A stretch of 64,000 nt of DNA from Clavibacter sepedonicus (GTDB lineage: Bacteria > Actinomycetota > Actinomycetes > Actinomycetales > Microbacteriaceae): positions 2,294,001-2,358,000 of the forward strand of contig NC_010407.1 in the NCBI RefSeq assembly GCF_000069225.1. The letters are read 5' to 3'. A program made the position numbers and the translations under genes. How positions within the stretch are numbered: position 1 is the stretch's first letter; each line of letters starts with the position of its first letter. The notes under the pieces are model-generated. The model saw nothing but the letters and a program-made list of their open reading frames with translations. It had not been told where the DNA came from and did no database searches. Below, one piece after another: positions 17,040 to 24,020 of this stretch.

Positions 17040-17741
17040 TCACGCCGCGGGGAGCAGCCGGGCTTCGAGCTCGGCGGCCGTGTCGACCACCGCGATGGTG
17101 CCCGCCGCCTCCGCCGGGCTGCCGTAGCCCCAGCCGACCATCACGGTCGGGATCCCGTGGGCGGCGGCGCCGAGCACGTCGTGCTCGCGGTCGCCCACCA
17201 TCACCGCGTTGCCGAGGTCGACGCCCGCCGCGCGGAGTCGGCGCAGGGCCTCCTCGATGACGTCGGCCTTCGCGGATCGCACCTCGTCCTCGCTCGCGCC
17301 GCAGATCTCGGTGAACAGCTCGGTGAGGCCGTAGTGGTCGAGCACGCGGCGGGCCTGCGACTCGGGCTTGCTGGTGGCGAGGGAGAGCGGGATGCCGGCC
17401 GCGTGGATCGCGCGCAGCACCTCGGGCACGCCGACGTAGACCGAGCTGTCGAAGACGCCGCCGCCCGCGTAGCCCTCGCGGTAGTGGGCGAGCGCGCGCT
17501 GCTGGGCGTCGTCGTCCATGCCGGCGAGGTCGCGGAACGAGTCGAGGATGGGCGGACCCACGTACTCGAGGAGCTGGGCCGGGCCGGGCACGGGCAGGCC
17601 CATGAAGACGAGGGTCTTCGCGAGCTGGGCCGTGATCCCGGGGGCCGAGTCGGTGATGGTGCCGTCGAGGTCGAAGAGGATGCAGCTCCAGGGCGCGGAG
17701 CCCGCGACGGGGGACGGCGTGGACGTGTCGGGTGCGGTCAC
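17040..17741 (-). CDS. HAD-superfamily phosphatase, phosphoglycolate phosphatase-like
   Basis: This 233-residue cytoplasmic phosphatase has all four HAD motifs: FDLDGTITDS (about 24, the nucleophile Asp), LATSKPESQA (motif II Thr/Ser), the Lys in EVRSAKADVIEEAL, and MVGDREHDVLGA (motif IV acids). The helical cap between about 35 and 100 is of the PGP/Gph type, with ITAQLAKTLVFMGLPVPG. The GTG start at 17741 stands exactly six bases from a TAGGGT hexamer, indicating leaderless expression. Close relatives hydrolyse phosphoglycolate or act on nucleotides; the substrate is not assigned. Confidence 0.85.
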   Translation of the reverse strand: MTAPDTSTPSPVAGSAPWSCILFDLDGTITDSAPGITAQLAKTLVFMGLPVPGPAQLLEYVGPPILDSFRDLAGMDDDAQQRALAHYREGYAGGGVFDSSVYVGVPEVLRAIHAAGIPLSLATSKPESQARRVLDHYGLTELFTEICGASEDEVRSAKADVIEEALRRLRAAGVDLGNAVMVGDREHDVLGAAAHGIPTVMVGWGYGSPAEAAGTIAVVDTAAELEARLLPAA

Positions 17742-17747
17742 GCTGCC

Positions 17748-17753
17748 ACCCTA
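17748..17753 (-). promoter_or_regulatory. -10 hexamer TAGGGT, leaderless promoter of the HAD gene
   Basis: Read on the minus strand, TAGGGT lies 6 nt before the GTG at 17741 with no Shine-Dalgarno sequence. Confidence 0.5.
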
Positions 17754-17790
17754 CGAGGGTCGCGCGGGTGCCGGCCGGGAACGCGCACCG

Positions 17791-17997
17791 TCACTGCTGG
17801 GTGAGGCCGTGCTCGGTCTTCTCCCAGTAGTGCGGCCGTGTGAGCAGCTGCCAGAGGCCCTTGTACGCGGCGATGGAGTGCAGGATCCAGTACACGGGGT
17901 TCAGCAGCGACCACAGGATCAGGTGGAACGTGCCGCGCTTGAACGGCCCCATCATCGACACGTAGACCATGACCCCATCACATCGACCCCCGACCAT
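17791..17997 (-). pseudogene. C-terminal stub of a family 2 glycosyltransferase
   Basis: A 68-codon frame ends with LLNPVYWILHSIAAYKGL and RPHYWEKTEHGL, which I recognise as the last membrane helix and tail of membrane glycosyltransferases of the cellulose-synthase/GT2 type. Those proteins have several hundred residues, so only the extreme C-terminus is left. Upstream (17998-18132) there is no catalytic domain in any frame, only sequence without recognisable similarity. It is therefore a deletion remnant. A small membrane protein in its own right is the alternative. Confidence 0.65.
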
Positions 17998-18132
17998 GCG
18001 GCGGTGATGCGTCGCCCGTCCGACATTAGGGACGGGCTCGTAGCAGTGGACACCCCCGCGACGGGATGCGACCGTGGGCGGACAGGCGCCGCGGAGTCGC
18101 CCGTCGCGGGGCGGCCCGTCGCGGCAGGCGGA

Positions 18133-18828
18133 TCAGAACAGGCGGGAGTGCCCGTCGTCCATGCCGCGCATGGCGTCGTAGTCGAGGAGGAGGCAGCGGA
18201 TGCCGCGGTCCTCGGCGAGCGTGCGGGCCTGCGGCTTGATCTCCTGCGCGGCGTAGACGCCCGTGACCGGCGCGAGGTGCGGATCCCGGTTCATCAGCTC
18301 GAGGTAGCGCGTGAGCTGCTCGACGCCGTCGATGTCGCCGCGGCGCTTGAGCTCGACCGCGACCGACTTGCCCGCCGCGTCGCGCGCGAGGATGTCGACC
18401 GGTCCGATGGCCGTCATGTACTCGCGCCGCACCAGCTCGTGGCCGTCGCCCAGCAGGTGGATCTGCTCCGCCAGCAGCTTCTGCAGGTGCGCCTCCACGC
18501 CGTCCTTCACGAGGCCCGGGTCGACGCCGAGGTCGTGCGCGGAGTCGTGCAGCACCTCGTGGATGGAGACGACGAGCATGTCCGCGGTCTTCGGCTGGAT
18601 GACGCGCCAGATCTCGCGGACGCCCGCAAGCGCCTGGTCGTCGTCGGGCTCGACCTCGACGATGGAGCAGGGCGGGCTCATCCAGTTGAGGGGCTTGTAG
18701 GAGCCGCCGTCCGAGTGGACGAGGAGGCTCCCGTCGGCCTTGACCATGAGGAGGCGGGTGGCGAGGGGGAGATGCGCGCTGAGGCGGCCGGCGTAGTCGA
18801 CGGAGCAGCGGGCGATGACGAGACGCAC
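18133..18828 (-). CDS. nucS: endonuclease NucS (EndoMS), mismatch repair
   Basis: This 231-residue mismatch-specific double-strand endonuclease is the actinobacterial substitute for MutS/MutL and is usually helped by the beta clamp. The N-terminal DNA-binding domain begins [20 protein letters not shown] and includes [12 protein letters not shown]. The C-terminal RecB-like nuclease has the catalytic set VDILARD and [13 protein letters not shown] (Asp, then Glu-x-Lys), followed by the Gln-Tyr motif region [14 protein letters not shown]. Length and full motif set match the family. The GTG at 18828 lies six bases after TAGGCT, so a leaderless message is likely. Confidence 0.95.
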   Translation of the reverse strand: MRLVIARCSVDYAGRLSAHLPLATRLLMVKADGSLLVHSDGGSYKPLNWMSPPCSIVEVEPDDDQALAGVREIWRVIQPKTADMLVVSIHEVLHDSAHDLGVDPGLVKDGVEAHLQKLLAEQIHLLGDGHELVRREYMTAIGPVDILARDAAGKSVAVELKRRGDIDGVEQLTRYLELMNRDPHLAPVTGVYAAQEIKPQARTLAEDRGIRCLLLDYDAMRGMDDGHSRLF

Positions 18829-18834
18829 CCGGCG

Positions 18835-18840
18835 AGCCTA
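18835..18840 (-). promoter_or_regulatory. -10 hexamer TAGGCT, leaderless promoter of nucS
   Basis: On the minus strand TAGGCT lies 6 nt before the GTG at 18828. The hexamer overlaps the stop codon of the decayed toxin frame upstream. Confidence 0.5.
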
Positions 18841-18942
18841 TCCGGGCGTCGGCGGGGTGCGCGTCGCGGCCGTGTCCGTGGCGGCGGCGATGACGTCCTC
18901 GTCCGCCACGCCGTGCTTCCGCGCCGAAGCACGGACGATCAC
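18838..18942 (-). pseudogene. remnant of a toxin gene following an RHH antitoxin
   Basis: A 34-codon frame begins with a GTG that overlaps the antitoxin stop (GTGA). It reads VIVRASARKHGVADEDVIAAAT, then degenerates into a short Thr/Pro-rich tail. Small toxins encoded after such antitoxins in actinobacteria often begin with a similar HASA.KHGV..EDI stretch but run to about 80-90 residues. Only the first third survives here. The translational overlap is that of a functional TA pair, so I read this as a pair whose toxin was lost. The family attribution is from recall. Confidence 0.5.
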
Positions 18943-19199
18943 GCGGCGTGCGACCAGGCGTCGAGCGCAGCGCGGATGGCCTCGGAGCGGTTCAGCCCCT
19001 CGCGCTGCGCACGAGCCATCACGGCCTCGAGCTCGGCTTCCGTGAGTCGCACGGGGATGACCTTCGCGGCCGACTCCCCCCGGGGAGCGCGGCCCCAGCG
19101 AGAGCGGAGTGTGCCGACGTCGTATCCCGCCTCCGCCTCGTCGACCCACTCGTCGACCTGGGACTCGTCGACTTCCCTGCCGTTGATGATGCGCGCCAT
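18939..19199 (-). CDS. ribbon-helix-helix antitoxin-like protein
   Basis: This 86-residue DNA-binding protein has a C-terminal ribbon-helix-helix: strand VIPVRLTEAELEAVMARA, then the second helix EGLNRSEAIRAALDAW. The N-terminal half (INGREVDESQVDEWVDEAEAGYD) is acidic and matches a common actinobacterial antitoxin extension, which would bind the toxin. It lies directly before a truncated toxin frame whose start overlaps its stop. With the toxin gone it may persist as a self-regulating or orphan repressor. GACGAT lies six bases upstream of the ATG, a weak leaderless promoter. Confidence 0.75.
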   Translation of the reverse strand: MARIINGREVDESQVDEWVDEAEAGYDVGTLRSRWGRAPRGESAAKVIPVRLTEAELEAVMARAQREGLNRSEAIRAALDAWSHAA

Positions 19200-19226
19200 G
19201 CACTCATCGTCATACGGAAGTGCGCA

Positions 19227-20240
19227 TCAGACCATGGTCGGCGCGGTGGATCCGCGCGCGGCACGGCGGCGCCCCTGCGAGAGGAGCACGCCGAGCAGCA
19301 CGAGGGCCGCGCCCGCGGGCTCGTTCCAGTGCAGGGTCTCGCCGAGCACGAGGATCCCGAGCGCGACGCCGACCACGGGCGTGATGTACGTGACGGTCGA
19401 TGTGGCGGTGGGGCCCCAGGCGAGCAGCACGTTCATGTTCCAGAGGTAGGCGAGGCCCGTGCCGACGACCCCGAGCACCACGAGGCTGAGGACCACGGGG
19501 AGGTCGAGCGCCACCGGGCCGGTCGCGAGGAACGGGGTCGCGAGGATCATCGCCGCCGCGCCCATGCCGATCTGCATGAAGGCGGTGACGACGCCGGGGA
19601 TGCCGCGGTGCGTGAGGAAGCGGCGGAGGTAGCCGAACGTGATCCCGTAGCAGAGGGCCGCGCCGAGGCACGCGAGCTGGCCGGCGAGCTCGAGCGGCGG
19701 CTCGCCGGACGCGGCCGCCTCGGCGCTCGGGGCGAGGCGCCACGGGCCGATGATCACGACCACGCCGACGATGCCCAGCGCGATGCCCGCGAGCTGCCGC
19801 CGCCCGAGCTTCTCGACGCGGAACGCGAGGGTGGCGAGGAGCGCGGTCATGATCGGCGTGGTCGCGTTGTAGATGCTCGCGACGCCCGAGGTGACGTGCT
19901 GCTCGGCCCAGGCAAACAGCGAGTACGGGACGGCGGATCCGACGACGCCGACGACCGCGAAGTGCAGCCACACGACGCGCTCCTTCGGCAGCGGCAGGCG
20001 GCGCGCCGCGACGATGAGGCCGAGCGCGACGGCGCCGAGCACGAGCCGCGTCCACGAGACCTGGCCGAACGAGACGCCCTCGAGCGCCACCTTCATGAAG
20101 AGGAAGCTCGCGCCCCAGACCGTGCCCATCGCGGCGAACTGCACGGCGATGCGGCGGCCGCCGGGAGCGGAGAGCGCGGCGACGGGCGATGCGGGCGGGG
20201 TGGCGGATGCGGAGGGCGCCGATGCGCCGCGGGGTGTCAC
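19227..20240 (-). CDS. EamA/DMT-superfamily transporter
   Basis: This 337-residue inner-membrane permease of the drug/metabolite transporter superfamily has ten predicted helices in two EamA repeats. The first repeat begins AVQFAAMGTVWGASFLFMKVAL (about 30) and ends near 160 with LAGIALGIVGVVVIIGPW. The second begins LACLGAALCYGITFGYLRRF (about 190) and ends TVTYITPVVGVALGILVLGE and ALVLLGVLLSQGRR. It is probably an exporter of an amino acid or metabolite; the substrate is not predictable. The GTG at 20240 sits six bases after TACGCT, a leaderless arrangement. Its 5' end abuts a truncated hydrolase on the other strand. Confidence 0.88.
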   Translation of the reverse strand: MTPRGASAPSASATPPASPVAALSAPGGRRIAVQFAAMGTVWGASFLFMKVALEGVSFGQVSWTRLVLGAVALGLIVAARRLPLPKERVVWLHFAVVGVVGSAVPYSLFAWAEQHVTSGVASIYNATTPIMTALLATLAFRVEKLGRRQLAGIALGIVGVVVIIGPWRLAPSAEAAASGEPPLELAGQLACLGAALCYGITFGYLRRFLTHRGIPGVVTAFMQIGMGAAAMILATPFLATGPVALDLPVVLSLVVLGVVGTGLAYLWNMNVLLAWGPTATSTVTYITPVVGVALGILVLGETLHWNEPAGAALVLLGVLLSQGRRRAARGSTAPTMV

Positions 20241-20246
20241 GTCGTC

Positions 20247-20252
20247 AGCGTA
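20247..20252 (-). promoter_or_regulatory. -10 hexamer TACGCT, leaderless promoter of the EamA gene
   Basis: On the minus strand TACGCT ends 6 nt before the GTG at 20240. Confidence 0.5.
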
Positions 20253-20260
20253 TCGGCGGG

Positions 20261-20752
20261 GTGCGACGGGGACGACGGCCGGCGCTCGCCATCGGGCACT
20301 CGTTCGGCGGGATCGTGCTCGGGGAGGCATTCCCGGAGCGGCGACCCGACGTGGTCGTCTACGTGGACGCGCCGCTCGAGGTCCTCGGCAGCGAGGATCC
20401 GGTCGAGGTGGCCGCCGCCTACGAGCACGACCGCTGGGGCCGCACCGCCGAGGCGCTGCGGATCTCGCGGCCCGAGTACTCCGAGCGCGACCGGGAGGTC
20501 GAGGGCCGTGCCGCCGAGCGCTTCGACCCGGCGACCGCCGCGGCGCTCGCCGCGGTCCCGTCGTACGCGTGGGAGCCCGAGCCGGGATCCATCGTCGTGC
20601 GCGCGGATCCGAGCCGCTTCGTGAGCGCGGAGGAGGCTGCGCGCCTCGCCGCGTCGGGCGTCGACGTGCGCAGCATCCCGGGGGCCGCGCACTCCGTCTG
20701 GTACAGCCGCTTCGACGAGTTCACGGCGGCGCTGCCGGAGGCGTTCGGCTGA
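20261..20752 (+). pseudogene. 5'-truncated alpha/beta hydrolase
   Basis: The frame has the second half of an alpha/beta hydrolase: the nucleophile elbow GHSFGG, then VVVYVDAPLEVLG and a terminal catalytic-His region GAAHSVWYSRFDEF. The first strands, the oxyanion HG motif and the normal 60-80 residues before the elbow are absent. The sequence upstream of the elbow is only 12 residues from a possible GTG at 20261, and beyond that it runs into the start of the divergent EamA gene. I read it as an N-terminal deletion. A short natural protein is possible but would lack the core strand order. Confidence 0.65.
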
Positions 20753-20796
20753 GCTCGGCGGTCCCTCACCCGGACGGCGCGTGGGAGGCTCGGGCG

Positions 20797-21315
20797 ATGA
20801 CGATGTCGCCGGCTCCCGTGCTCGTCACGGCGCGGTTCGCGCTCGAGCCGCTGGTGGTCGGGCACGCGGGGGAGATGGTCGGGGTGCTCGCGGATCCGGC
20901 GCTGTACCGCTTCACCGGGGGCGAGCCGCCGACGCTCGACGTGCTGCGGGAGCGGTTCGCGCGGCAGGCTGCGGGGCGCTCGCCGGACGGATCCGCGCGC
21001 TGGCTGGTGTGGGTGCTCCGCGAGCGCGCGTCCGGGCGGGCGGCGGGGTTCGTGCAGGCGACGGTGACGGTCGAGCGCGACGCGCGCGTGGCGGCGGTCG
21101 CGTGGCTCGTCGGGACCGCGGCTCAGGGATCCGGCGCGGCGGCGGAGTGCGCGGCCGCGATGGTCGCGTGGCTGCGGGAGGACGGCGTCGCGATCGTGCG
21201 GGCGCACATCCACCCGGATCACGCGGCATCCGGGGCCGTGGCGCGCCGGCTCGGGCTCAGGCCGACGGACGCGCGCGTCGACGGCGAGGTGCGCTGGGAG
21301 CTCCGAGCGGGCTAG
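20797..21315 (+). CDS. GNAT-family N-acetyltransferase
   Basis: This 172-residue acetyl-CoA-dependent acyltransferase is of the RimJ/RimL-like type. It begins TARFALEPLVVGHAGEM and continues through YRFTGGEPPTLDVLRERF. The acetyl-CoA loop is degenerate (GTAAQGSGAAAECAAAMVAWL), but helix and strand order are right. IVRAHIHPDHAASGAVARRLGL is the usual strand 5/helix segment before the end. The ATG at 20797 has GGGAGG eight bases upstream. The stop TAG is part of a CTAG that originally also contained the stop of the convergent OsmC gene, and two insertion sequences now sit there. The acceptor substrate is unknown. Confidence 0.8.
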   Translation: MTMSPAPVLVTARFALEPLVVGHAGEMVGVLADPALYRFTGGEPPTLDVLRERFARQAAGRSPDGSARWLVWVLRERASGRAAGFVQATVTVERDARVAAVAWLVGTAAQGSGAAAECAAAMVAWLREDGVAIVRAHIHPDHAASGAVARRLGLRPTDARVDGEVRWELRAG

Positions 21316-22393
21316 CTGTACCGGGTCATGACGTTGGTGACACTCGGGCCGCGGGCGTGAGCCCGTGGCTTGAGTGGATTCGTTCAGTGTTGTAGTGCTC
21401 GATGAAGGGGTCAAGCGCGTCGGCCCGGTGTTGGTTGCCGGTGAAGGGTTGCCGGTAGGCCCACTCGGTCGCGAGGGTCCGGTTGAAGCGCTCGACCTTG
21501 CCGTTCTGCCAGGGGCAGTGCGGGCGGATGAACTTCTGCCGCGCGCCCAGGTCCTGGACGGCGTTCTTGAACACGGTCGAGTGCCGGTAGGCGAACGCGT
21601 TGTCCGTGATGACCCGCTCGATCCGGGTGATCCCGCGCCCGGCGAAGTACGCCGCTGCGCGGGTCAGGAACCCGGCCGCGGTCGCGCCTTTCTCATCGGG
21701 ATGGATCTCCGCGTAGGCGAGACGGGTGTGGTCATCGACCGCGGCATGGACGTAATCGAACCCGATCCCGCGGCCGCGGACCTGCTCGCTGCGCCCGTGG
21801 ACCCGCCAGCCGCCTCCGTCCGGGATCCTCCCGAGCTTCTTCACGTCCACGTGGATCAGATCACCCGGATGCTCGTGCTCATACCGGTGCGCCGTTGACC
21901 GGGATGCCCGGATCACGGCCCCGGTGACGGGGTCCAACCATGCCAACGGCGGCGCCCCGTGCCGGCGCAGGATCCGGGAGATCGTGCGGGCCGGAACGCT
22001 CGTCACCGGAGCCAGCCGGGCGGGCCCGAACCGAAGTTCCGCGCGCGCAGCCAGCACGGCGCCTTCCTGTTCCGGACTCGTCCTCGCCGGCATCGACCGT
22101 GGTCTCGAGGACCGATCCGCGAGCCCCGCGACACCCTCCTGACGGAACCGGGCCACCCACCGATGCGCGCACTGACGCGACACCCCGAGCTCGCGAGCCA
22201 CATGCGACACCGGACGACGATCCTCGACTACCCGGCGAACGAGGAGAAGACGGCCATGAACAGTCAACCGGGCATTAGCGTGGGACATCGAGGCCTCCTG
22301 GCGATGGTTGAACTAGACAGCTCCATCAAGCCAGGAGGCCTCTTCACGCCGCCAGAAGTGTCACCAACGTCACGGCCGGGTACAGCAGCGCGG
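21316..22393 (-). mobile_element. IS481-family insertion sequence A
   Basis: The element encodes one transposase and is bounded by inverted repeats 21317-21344 and 22357-22384, both beginning TGTACC and both ending in TGACGTTGGTGACACT, with 25 of 28 matches. GCGGGCTAG occurs just outside on the left (21307-21315) and again on the right (22394-22402). It may be a 9-bp target duplication, although on the right it stands nine bases away from the end of the repeat. The limits given run between these direct repeats, and the strict repeat-to-repeat element is 21317-22384. Insertion lies right after the GNAT stop codon. Confidence 0.85.
21326..22288 (-). CDS. IS481-family transposase (element A)
   Basis: This 320-residue DDE transposase catalyses movement of element A. 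The N-terminal HTH (VVEDRRPVSHVARELGVSRQ and CAHRWVARFRQEGVAGL) binds the ends. The catalytic core has the first Asp in LIHVDVKKLGRIPDGGG, the second in RVITDNAFAYR and the Glu in WQNGKVERFNRTLATEW, so the triad is complete. The length is normal and the frame is open, so the element may still be active. The stop codon lies within the left inverted repeat. It is only distantly similar to the transposase of element B, though they share the LGRIPDGGG and NGKVERFNRTLATEWAY blocks. Confidence 0.92.
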   Translation of the reverse strand: MSHANARLTVHGRLLLVRRVVEDRRPVSHVARELGVSRQCAHRWVARFRQEGVAGLADRSSRPRSMPARTSPEQEGAVLAARAELRFGPARLAPVTSVPARTISRILRRHGAPPLAWLDPVTGAVIRASRSTAHRYEHEHPGDLIHVDVKKLGRIPDGGGWRVHGRSEQVRGRGIGFDYVHAAVDDHTRLAYAEIHPDEKGATAAGFLTRAAAYFAGRGITRIERVITDNAFAYRHSTVFKNAVQDLGARQKFIRPHCPWQNGKVERFNRTLATEWAYRQPFTGNQHRADALDPFIEHYNTERIHSSHGLTPAARVSPTS

Positions 22394-22398
22394 GCGGG

Positions 22399-22402
22399 CT
22401 AG
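22399..22402. repeat. CTAG target duplication, left copy for element B
   Basis: CTAG directly precedes the left end of element B, and CTAG again directly follows its right end (23458-23461). A 4-bp duplication fits IS481-family elements. Confidence 0.6.
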
Positions 22403-23457
22403 GTGTAGTTCCTCGGGAGGTTGTGAACGCGTGAGCGGATAGCGAAGACCTCCGGGACGATGTGAGTTACCAAGCACACGTCATCACCGGAGGTCTTCGT
22501 GACTCACGCTAATGCCCCGTTCACTCCCGTGGGCAGGGTTCGGCTTGCTCGGTTGATCGTTGAGGACGGGTGGCCGGTCCGGCGTGCGGCGGAGAGGTTC
22601 CAGTGCTCGCCGGCGACGGCGTCGAGATGGGCTCGCCGGTATCGGGCCGGGTTGCCGATGACGGACCGCTCATCCCGCCCGCACCGGCAACCGACCCGCA
22701 CGAGTCGGCGTCGGGAGCGGCGGATCGTCGCGCTGAGATTCACTCGCCGGTGGGGCCCGCACCGCATCAGCTACCACCTGCGTATCCCCCGTTCCACGGT
22801 CGAGCGGGTCCTCCGTCGCTACCGGATGCCGTTGCTCACGCACCTGGATTCCGCGACGGGACTCCCCGTCCGACGCTCGCCCGCGCGACGTTACGAGCAC
22901 TCCTCACCGGGAGATCTGGTCCACGTCGACATCAAGAAGCTCGGCCGCATCCCGGACGGCGGCGGGCACCGAGTCCTCGGCAGAGCGGCCGGCCGGAGGA
23001 ACACTCCCCGGACCGGGCGGGGATACGCGTTCCTGCACCACGCCGTGGATGACCACTCCCGACTCGCGTACTCCGAGATCCTCACCGACGAGCGCAAGGA
23101 GACCGCCGCCGCGTTCTGGGCCCGCGCGAACGCGTTCTTCACCACCGCGGGCATCACCGTGATCCGTGTCCTGACGGACAACGGCTCCTGCTACCGCTCC
23201 CACGCCTTCACCGAGGCGCTCGGATCGATCACGCACAAACGCACCCGCCCGTACCGGCCCCAGACGAACGGGAAGGTCGAGCGCTTCAACCGCACCCTCG
23301 CCACGGAATGGGCTTACGCCCATCCCTATCGCACCGACGAGGCCCGCGCCGCGACCTACCCTGCCTGGCTGCATCACTACAACCACCACCGCCCCCACAC
23401 CGGCATCGGCGGACTCACGCCCGCCGAACGCGTTCACAACCTCACTGGGAACTACAC
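22403..23457 (+). mobile_element. IS481-family insertion sequence B
   Basis: This 1055-bp element has imperfect terminal inverted repeats that begin GTGTAGTTCC and continue GAGGTTGTGAACGCG (26 of 29 matches), at 22403-22431 and 23429-23457. CTAG stands on both sides. It carries one intact transposase gene. The size and host recall IS1121 of Clavibacter, but I cannot confirm identity. It lies directly next to element A, at the point where GNAT and OsmC genes originally converged. Confidence 0.88.
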
Positions 23458-23461
23458 CTAG
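22499..23461 (+). CDS. IS481-family transposase (element B)
   Basis: This 320-residue DDE transposase starts with an HTH (IVEDGWPVRRAAERFQCSPA, TASRWARRYRAG). The catalytic Asp residues are in LVHVDIKKLGRIPDGGG and RVLTDNGSCYR and the Glu in TNGKVERFNRTLATEW. HHYNHHRPHTGIGGLTPAERV is the usual IS481 C-terminus. The frame is complete. Its last bases, including the TAG stop at 23459-23461, run through the right inverted repeat into the flanking CTAG, so the stop codon is supplied by the target duplication. Confidence 0.93.
   Translation: MTHANAPFTPVGRVRLARLIVEDGWPVRRAAERFQCSPATASRWARRYRAGLPMTDRSSRPHRQPTRTSRRRERRIVALRFTRRWGPHRISYHLRIPRSTVERVLRRYRMPLLTHLDSATGLPVRRSPARRYEHSSPGDLVHVDIKKLGRIPDGGGHRVLGRAAGRRNTPRTGRGYAFLHHAVDDHSRLAYSEILTDERKETAAAFWARANAFFTTAGITVIRVLTDNGSCYRSHAFTEALGSITHKRTRPYRPQTNGKVERFNRTLATEWAYAHPYRTDEARAATYPAWLHHYNHHRPHTGIGGLTPAERVHNLTGNYT
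23458..23461. repeat. CTAG target duplication, right copy for element B
   Basis: This CTAG gives the stop codon of the transposase on the plus strand (TAG 23459-23461) and of the OsmC gene on the minus strand (TAG 23460-23458). Confidence 0.6.
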
Positions 23462-23949
23462 GCGTCGGGCTCGGCCTCGGCCTCGAGCACCGTGCGCGGC
23501 TCGTGGCGCACGGGGAAGTTGACGCTCGACGCGATGAAGCAGCGCTCGGAGGCGCCCTGGTGCAGCGACGTCGCGAGCTCGACGTGCGCGGGATCCCGCA
23601 CCGTGACGACGGGACGCAGGGTGACCTCGACGAAGTGCCCGCCCCCGCCGTCCGTCTGCCGCATGGTGCCGGTGGGCTCGTCGCTGTAGCCCACGACCAC
23701 GACGCCCGCCGTCGCAGCCGCGTGCAGGTAGCTGAGCAGGTGGCACTGCGCGAGCGCGGAGATGAGGGTCTCCTCGGGATTCCAGCGGTCGACGTCCCCG
23801 CGGAACGGACGGTCGGCGGATCCGAGGAGGTCGGGCTTGCCCGCCGCGCGGACGACGTGGTCGCGGCCGTAGGAGCGGTGGTCGGACGTGCCGGATCCGC
23901 GGTCGCCCGTCCACTCGACGGACAGGGCGTAGCGGTGCTCGATCTGCAT
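23458..23949 (-). CDS. OsmC-family protein (thiol peroxidase-like)
   Basis: This 163-residue protein of the OsmC/Ohr fold reduces organic peroxides with a pair of cysteines. The first Cys is in the buried helix PEETLISALAQCHLLSYL, preceded by the charge-relay region FRGDVDRWNPEE. The second is in ERCFIASSVNFPVRHEP. Both are present, so activity is likely. The ATG at 23949 lies six bases after TACCGT, a leaderless arrangement. It shares a 71-bp intergenic region with the divergent gabT. The stop codon lies inside the CTAG duplicated by IS element B; the coding sequence remains complete. Confidence 0.88.
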   Translation of the reverse strand: MQIEHRYALSVEWTGDRGSGTSDHRSYGRDHVVRAAGKPDLLGSADRPFRGDVDRWNPEETLISALAQCHLLSYLHAAATAGVVVVGYSDEPTGTMRQTDGGGGHFVEVTLRPVVTVRDPAHVELATSLHQGASERCFIASSVNFPVRHEPRTVLEAEAEPDA

Positions 23950-23955
23950 GGGATC

Positions 23956-23961
23956 ACGGTA
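23956..23961 (-). promoter_or_regulatory. -10 hexamer TACCGT, leaderless promoter of the OsmC gene
   Basis: On the minus strand TACCGT ends 6 nt before the ATG at 23949. Confidence 0.5.
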
Positions 23962-24005
23962 GCGAACGGGGCCGCGACCCTCCCGGATCCCGCTGCCCGC
24001 GCGGG

Positions 24006-24011
24006 TAAACT
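24006..24011 (+). promoter_or_regulatory. -10 hexamer TAAACT upstream of gabT
   Basis: TAAACT ends 9 nt before the ATG at 24021, so the message would have no leader or one of only a few bases. No -35 TTGACA-like element is clear. Confidence 0.45.
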
Positions 24012-24020
24012 CGCCGGATC

